Origin: an uncultured Ruminococcus sp.
GTDB lineage: Bacteria; Bacillota; Clostridia; Oscillospirales; Ruminococcaceae
DNA: 64,000 bases
NCBI GenBank assembly: GCA_947624255.1
Contig: CANQJO010000004.1
Coordinates: 62,001 to 126,000 of the forward strand
Direction of reading: 5' to 3'
Within the stretch, counting starts at the first letter, position 1. The number at the start of each line of letters is the position of its first letter. A program made the position numbers and the translations under genes. Positions 61,770-64,000 of the stretch are shown here, piece by piece. The notes beneath the pieces were generated by a model that ran no database searches, was not told the DNA's origin, and was given only the letters and a program-made list of their open reading frames with translations.

Positions 61770-62035
61770 TCCGAAAAACAGAAACGCCCCAAGCCGTAAA
61801 GACTCAGGGCGGACTTTTATCCGTGTTACCACCTGAATTCGGAGAAACTCTCCGCACTCACCGCAGCATTACGCCGCTCCCCTGTAACGTGAGGAACACG
61901 CCGCAGACTACACAGCATCACTGCCTTCACCCACAGACTCCGAAGCTACTTCACCGTATTGTTCACACTGCCTTGCACCCTCCGGCAGCTCTCTGTGATC
62001 GCAGATACGGCTACTCCTCTCCATCATCGCTTTGT
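61770..62035 (-). promoter_or_regulatory. T-box leader of valS, with terminator 61777-61812
   Basis: Reverse strand contains T-box AGGTGGTAACACGG, then antiterminator/terminator CGCCCTGAGTCTTTACGGCTTGGGGCG; candidate specifier GUA (Val) at 61949-61947 within TGAAGTAGCTTC. Confidence 0.88.
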
Positions 62036-62045
62036 CATTATTTAC

Positions 62046-62074
62046 ATTATACACGATTCCGGAGAGGCTGTCAA
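62046..62074 (-). promoter_or_regulatory. promoter for T-box-valS (TTGACA-17-TATAAT)
   Basis: Reverse strand: TTGACA 62074-62069, TATAAT 62051-62046. Confidence 0.75.
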
Positions 62075-62131
62075 GAGATTTTTTTCAAACCGCTTATCAA
62101 AAAAGGAGACACGAATGTCTCCCTTTTGTTT

Positions 62132-64000
62132 TTATTCCGTCCTGAGTGCCTCCACAGGATCTTTCTTCGATGCCACCCTTGACGGGATAACTCCGGCAAT
62201 AAGCGTCAGTATCATGCTTATTGCAATAAGTATCACCCCTCCGATGACCGGAACGTGCGCATGAAGTGTATCGAGCGATGTGACACTGTGTATTATCAGA
62301 TTTATGGGTATCGTCAGAAGCACCGACACTCCGATGCCGATGACTCCGGCGCACAGGCCCACAAGAAGCGTCTCAGCATTGAACACGGTGGAAACATCAT
62401 GCTTTGATGCTCCGATAGCACGAAGTATACCTATCTCTCTTGTACGCTCCAGAACGGAGATGTACGTGATTATGCCTATCATTATTGAAGACACCACGAG
62501 TGATATTCCCACAAATGCAATGAGCAGATATGAGATACCGCTGATTATTCCCGTCACCGACGACATGAGCAGTGCAACGTAATCTGTATAGTGGATAACG
62601 TCCTCATCCTGCACAGACCTGTTGTAGCTTTCTATTTCATCGGAAATTGCGTCTTTGTCCTCGAAAGATCTCGGATAAATCCTTATCTGTGACGGATCGT
62701 CAAGGCTCGAATATCCCAGAATATAGAGATTATCCTCATAAGTAAGATCGGAGATCTGTTCGGGAGTGAACGTATCAAATATCTTTACGTACAGGCTGTC
62801 ACTTATATTGAGCGTGTCAAGCTGTGCTGCAAGCTCCGCCTCACTGAGCTGCGAAAGCTGCGGCTCGACCTGAGCTGCATATTGGTACGGAAGTATCTGC
62901 CGCAGTATGTCGGGAGCGTATTGCTCAAACTGTTCATCATCAAGTCCTTTGAGTGCGCCGACTATGGCAGCAGATTCCGAGTCCTCTCCCTGAGCGCTCA
63001 TTTCATCAATATCCTTGAAAAGCTGCTCACGGTTTTCCGGCTTCATGGCATCAGCGACCATTGCTTCAAGCTGTTCGTCAGACGGCTGAGACAGCACGAA
63101 TTTTGAAACAGCAGCTTTTCCTGCCGTTTCAAGCCCTGATACATACTCCTTTGCTGACGCTGCCTTTTCCTCATCGGTAAGTCCCTTATAGTCGTCAGTG
63201 CGGAATTTGCTGCCGGTCAGCAGATCGTTCTCCTTGTCAGCTACCTGAGCCTTCACAAGCTCGCTGTTGTTCGTCTTGTCAATAATGTAATCAGTAAGCT
63301 CCTTGGTATAGCCGATATATCCGCTTATCATGGTGGCTGTGGCATCGGGATTCGGTCTGATAAAGCCGACTACCTTGAGATCGGTTCCGACATTCCGGTT
63401 ATTGTAGAGGAGCTCAAGTCCCGAAGAGCTTTTTGACAGGTCGGTATATCCCGCACCTGATGAATTCTCCTCATAATACTCACAAGGAAGTATCAATCTG
63501 AATTCCTTGTTAAGTATATCATCGAAGCTCCACTGTGTAACACCGTAATCAGAGATATTCTCGCCCTTCATGGCAGCCTTTACAATATCGGCAAAGCCGT
63601 CAGCGGATTTAAGTCCCAGAGCGTATGTTATCATATCGGGAAGCTCGTTGTTCTCATTCAGTACCACAACGACTTCGTTATATTCTTCCGGAAATCTTCC
63701 TGCAACAACATCGTACTGGTCGTATATCAGCGGATTTATACCGCTGCCGTCAGCAGCCGGCAGAAGCTCCTCCCATATCTGTATCTGCCACATCGACATC
63801 ATGCTGTTATTTGCGCCCATCAGAGAGGTCGTATCCTGCATCAAAGAATCCATACCCATTGACTTTGCGTAGATCTCGTTCAGATCGGATTTTACAATTA
63901 CGCCGTTTTCGTCCTTGGTGAATATCGGCATCTGAATATCATATCCGTATGAAACAGCATTTGACTTATCCTTGATGACACTGTTCTCGTCAACGTATTT
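62132..64000 (-). CDS. FtsX/MacB-type ABC transporter permease, 5' end beyond the right edge
   Basis: C-terminal ISLVVSSIMIGIITYISVLERTREIGILRAIGASKHDVSTVFNAE...AGVIPSRVASKKDPVEALRTE; frame continues open upstream of ORF-track M 63931 (KYVDENSVIKDKSNAVSYGYDIQMPIF). Confidence 0.88.
   Translation of the reverse strand, partial: KYVDENSVIKDKSNAVSYGYDIQMPIFTKDENGVIVKSDLNEIYAKSMGMDSLMQDTTSLMGANNSMMSMWQIQIWEELLPAADGSGINPLIYDQYDVVAGRFPEEYNEVVVVLNENNELPDMITYALGLKSADGFADIVKAAMKGENISDYGVTQWSFDDILNKEFRLILPCEYYEENSSGAGYTDLSKSSSGLELLYNNRNVGTDLKVVGFIRPNPDATATMISGYIGYTKELTDYIIDKTNNSELVKAQVADKENDLLTGSKFRTDDYKGLTDEEKAASAKEYVSGLETAGKAAVSKFVLSQPSDEQLEAMVADAMKPENREQLFKDIDEMSAQGEDSESAAIVGALKGLDDEQFEQYAPDILRQILPYQYAAQVEPQLSQLSEAELAAQLDTLNISDSLYVKIFDTFTPEQISDLTYEDNLYILGYSSLDDPSQIRIYPRSFEDKDAISDEIESYNRSVQDEDVIHYTDYVALLMSSVTGIISGISYLLIAFVGISLVVSSIMIGIITYISVLERTREIGILRAIGASKHDVSTVFNAETLLVGLCAGVIGIGVSVLLTIPINLIIHSVTSLDTLHAHVPVIGGVILIAISMILTLIAGVIPSRVASKKDPVEALRTE

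Overview
This window reads as a chromosomal segment from a fibre-degrading Ruminococcus-like Firmicute. That assignment is inferred from dockerin-bearing glycoside hydrolases, gene content and Gram-positive-style signals; no database search was run. Most of it is housekeeping: lon (partial), rpsO-pnp, a complete nine-gene V/A-type ATPase operon, aspS-hisS, minD-mgsA, a heterodimeric ABC exporter, a UDPGP-family pyrophosphorylase, tRNA-Pro(GGG), an aquaporin, gltX-metG, a MATE exporter with a divergent AraC regulator, serC-[43-aa ORF]-serA, murT-gatD, gdhA, folC, valS behind a T-box, and a partial FtsX/MacB-type permease. Accessory content includes: a PBP-GGDEF-GNAT fusion; a three-gene sortase locus without an obvious LPXTG substrate; a GH30-CBM22-dockerin-CE1 enzyme; a GH44-dockerin enzyme; an ECF sigma / Thr-rich putative anti-sigma pair preceded by a predicted four-way-junction RNA or DNA structure; a DUF1836 regulator with a perfect palindrome inside its own promoter spacer; a 27-bp inverted repeat pair flanking rpsO; and a decayed IS1380-type transposase. 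I found no CRISPR array, prophage or rRNA. The strongest candidates for something undescribed are the structured element ahead of the sigma factor gene, the sortase trio, and the 43-aa membrane ORF translationally coupled to serC.
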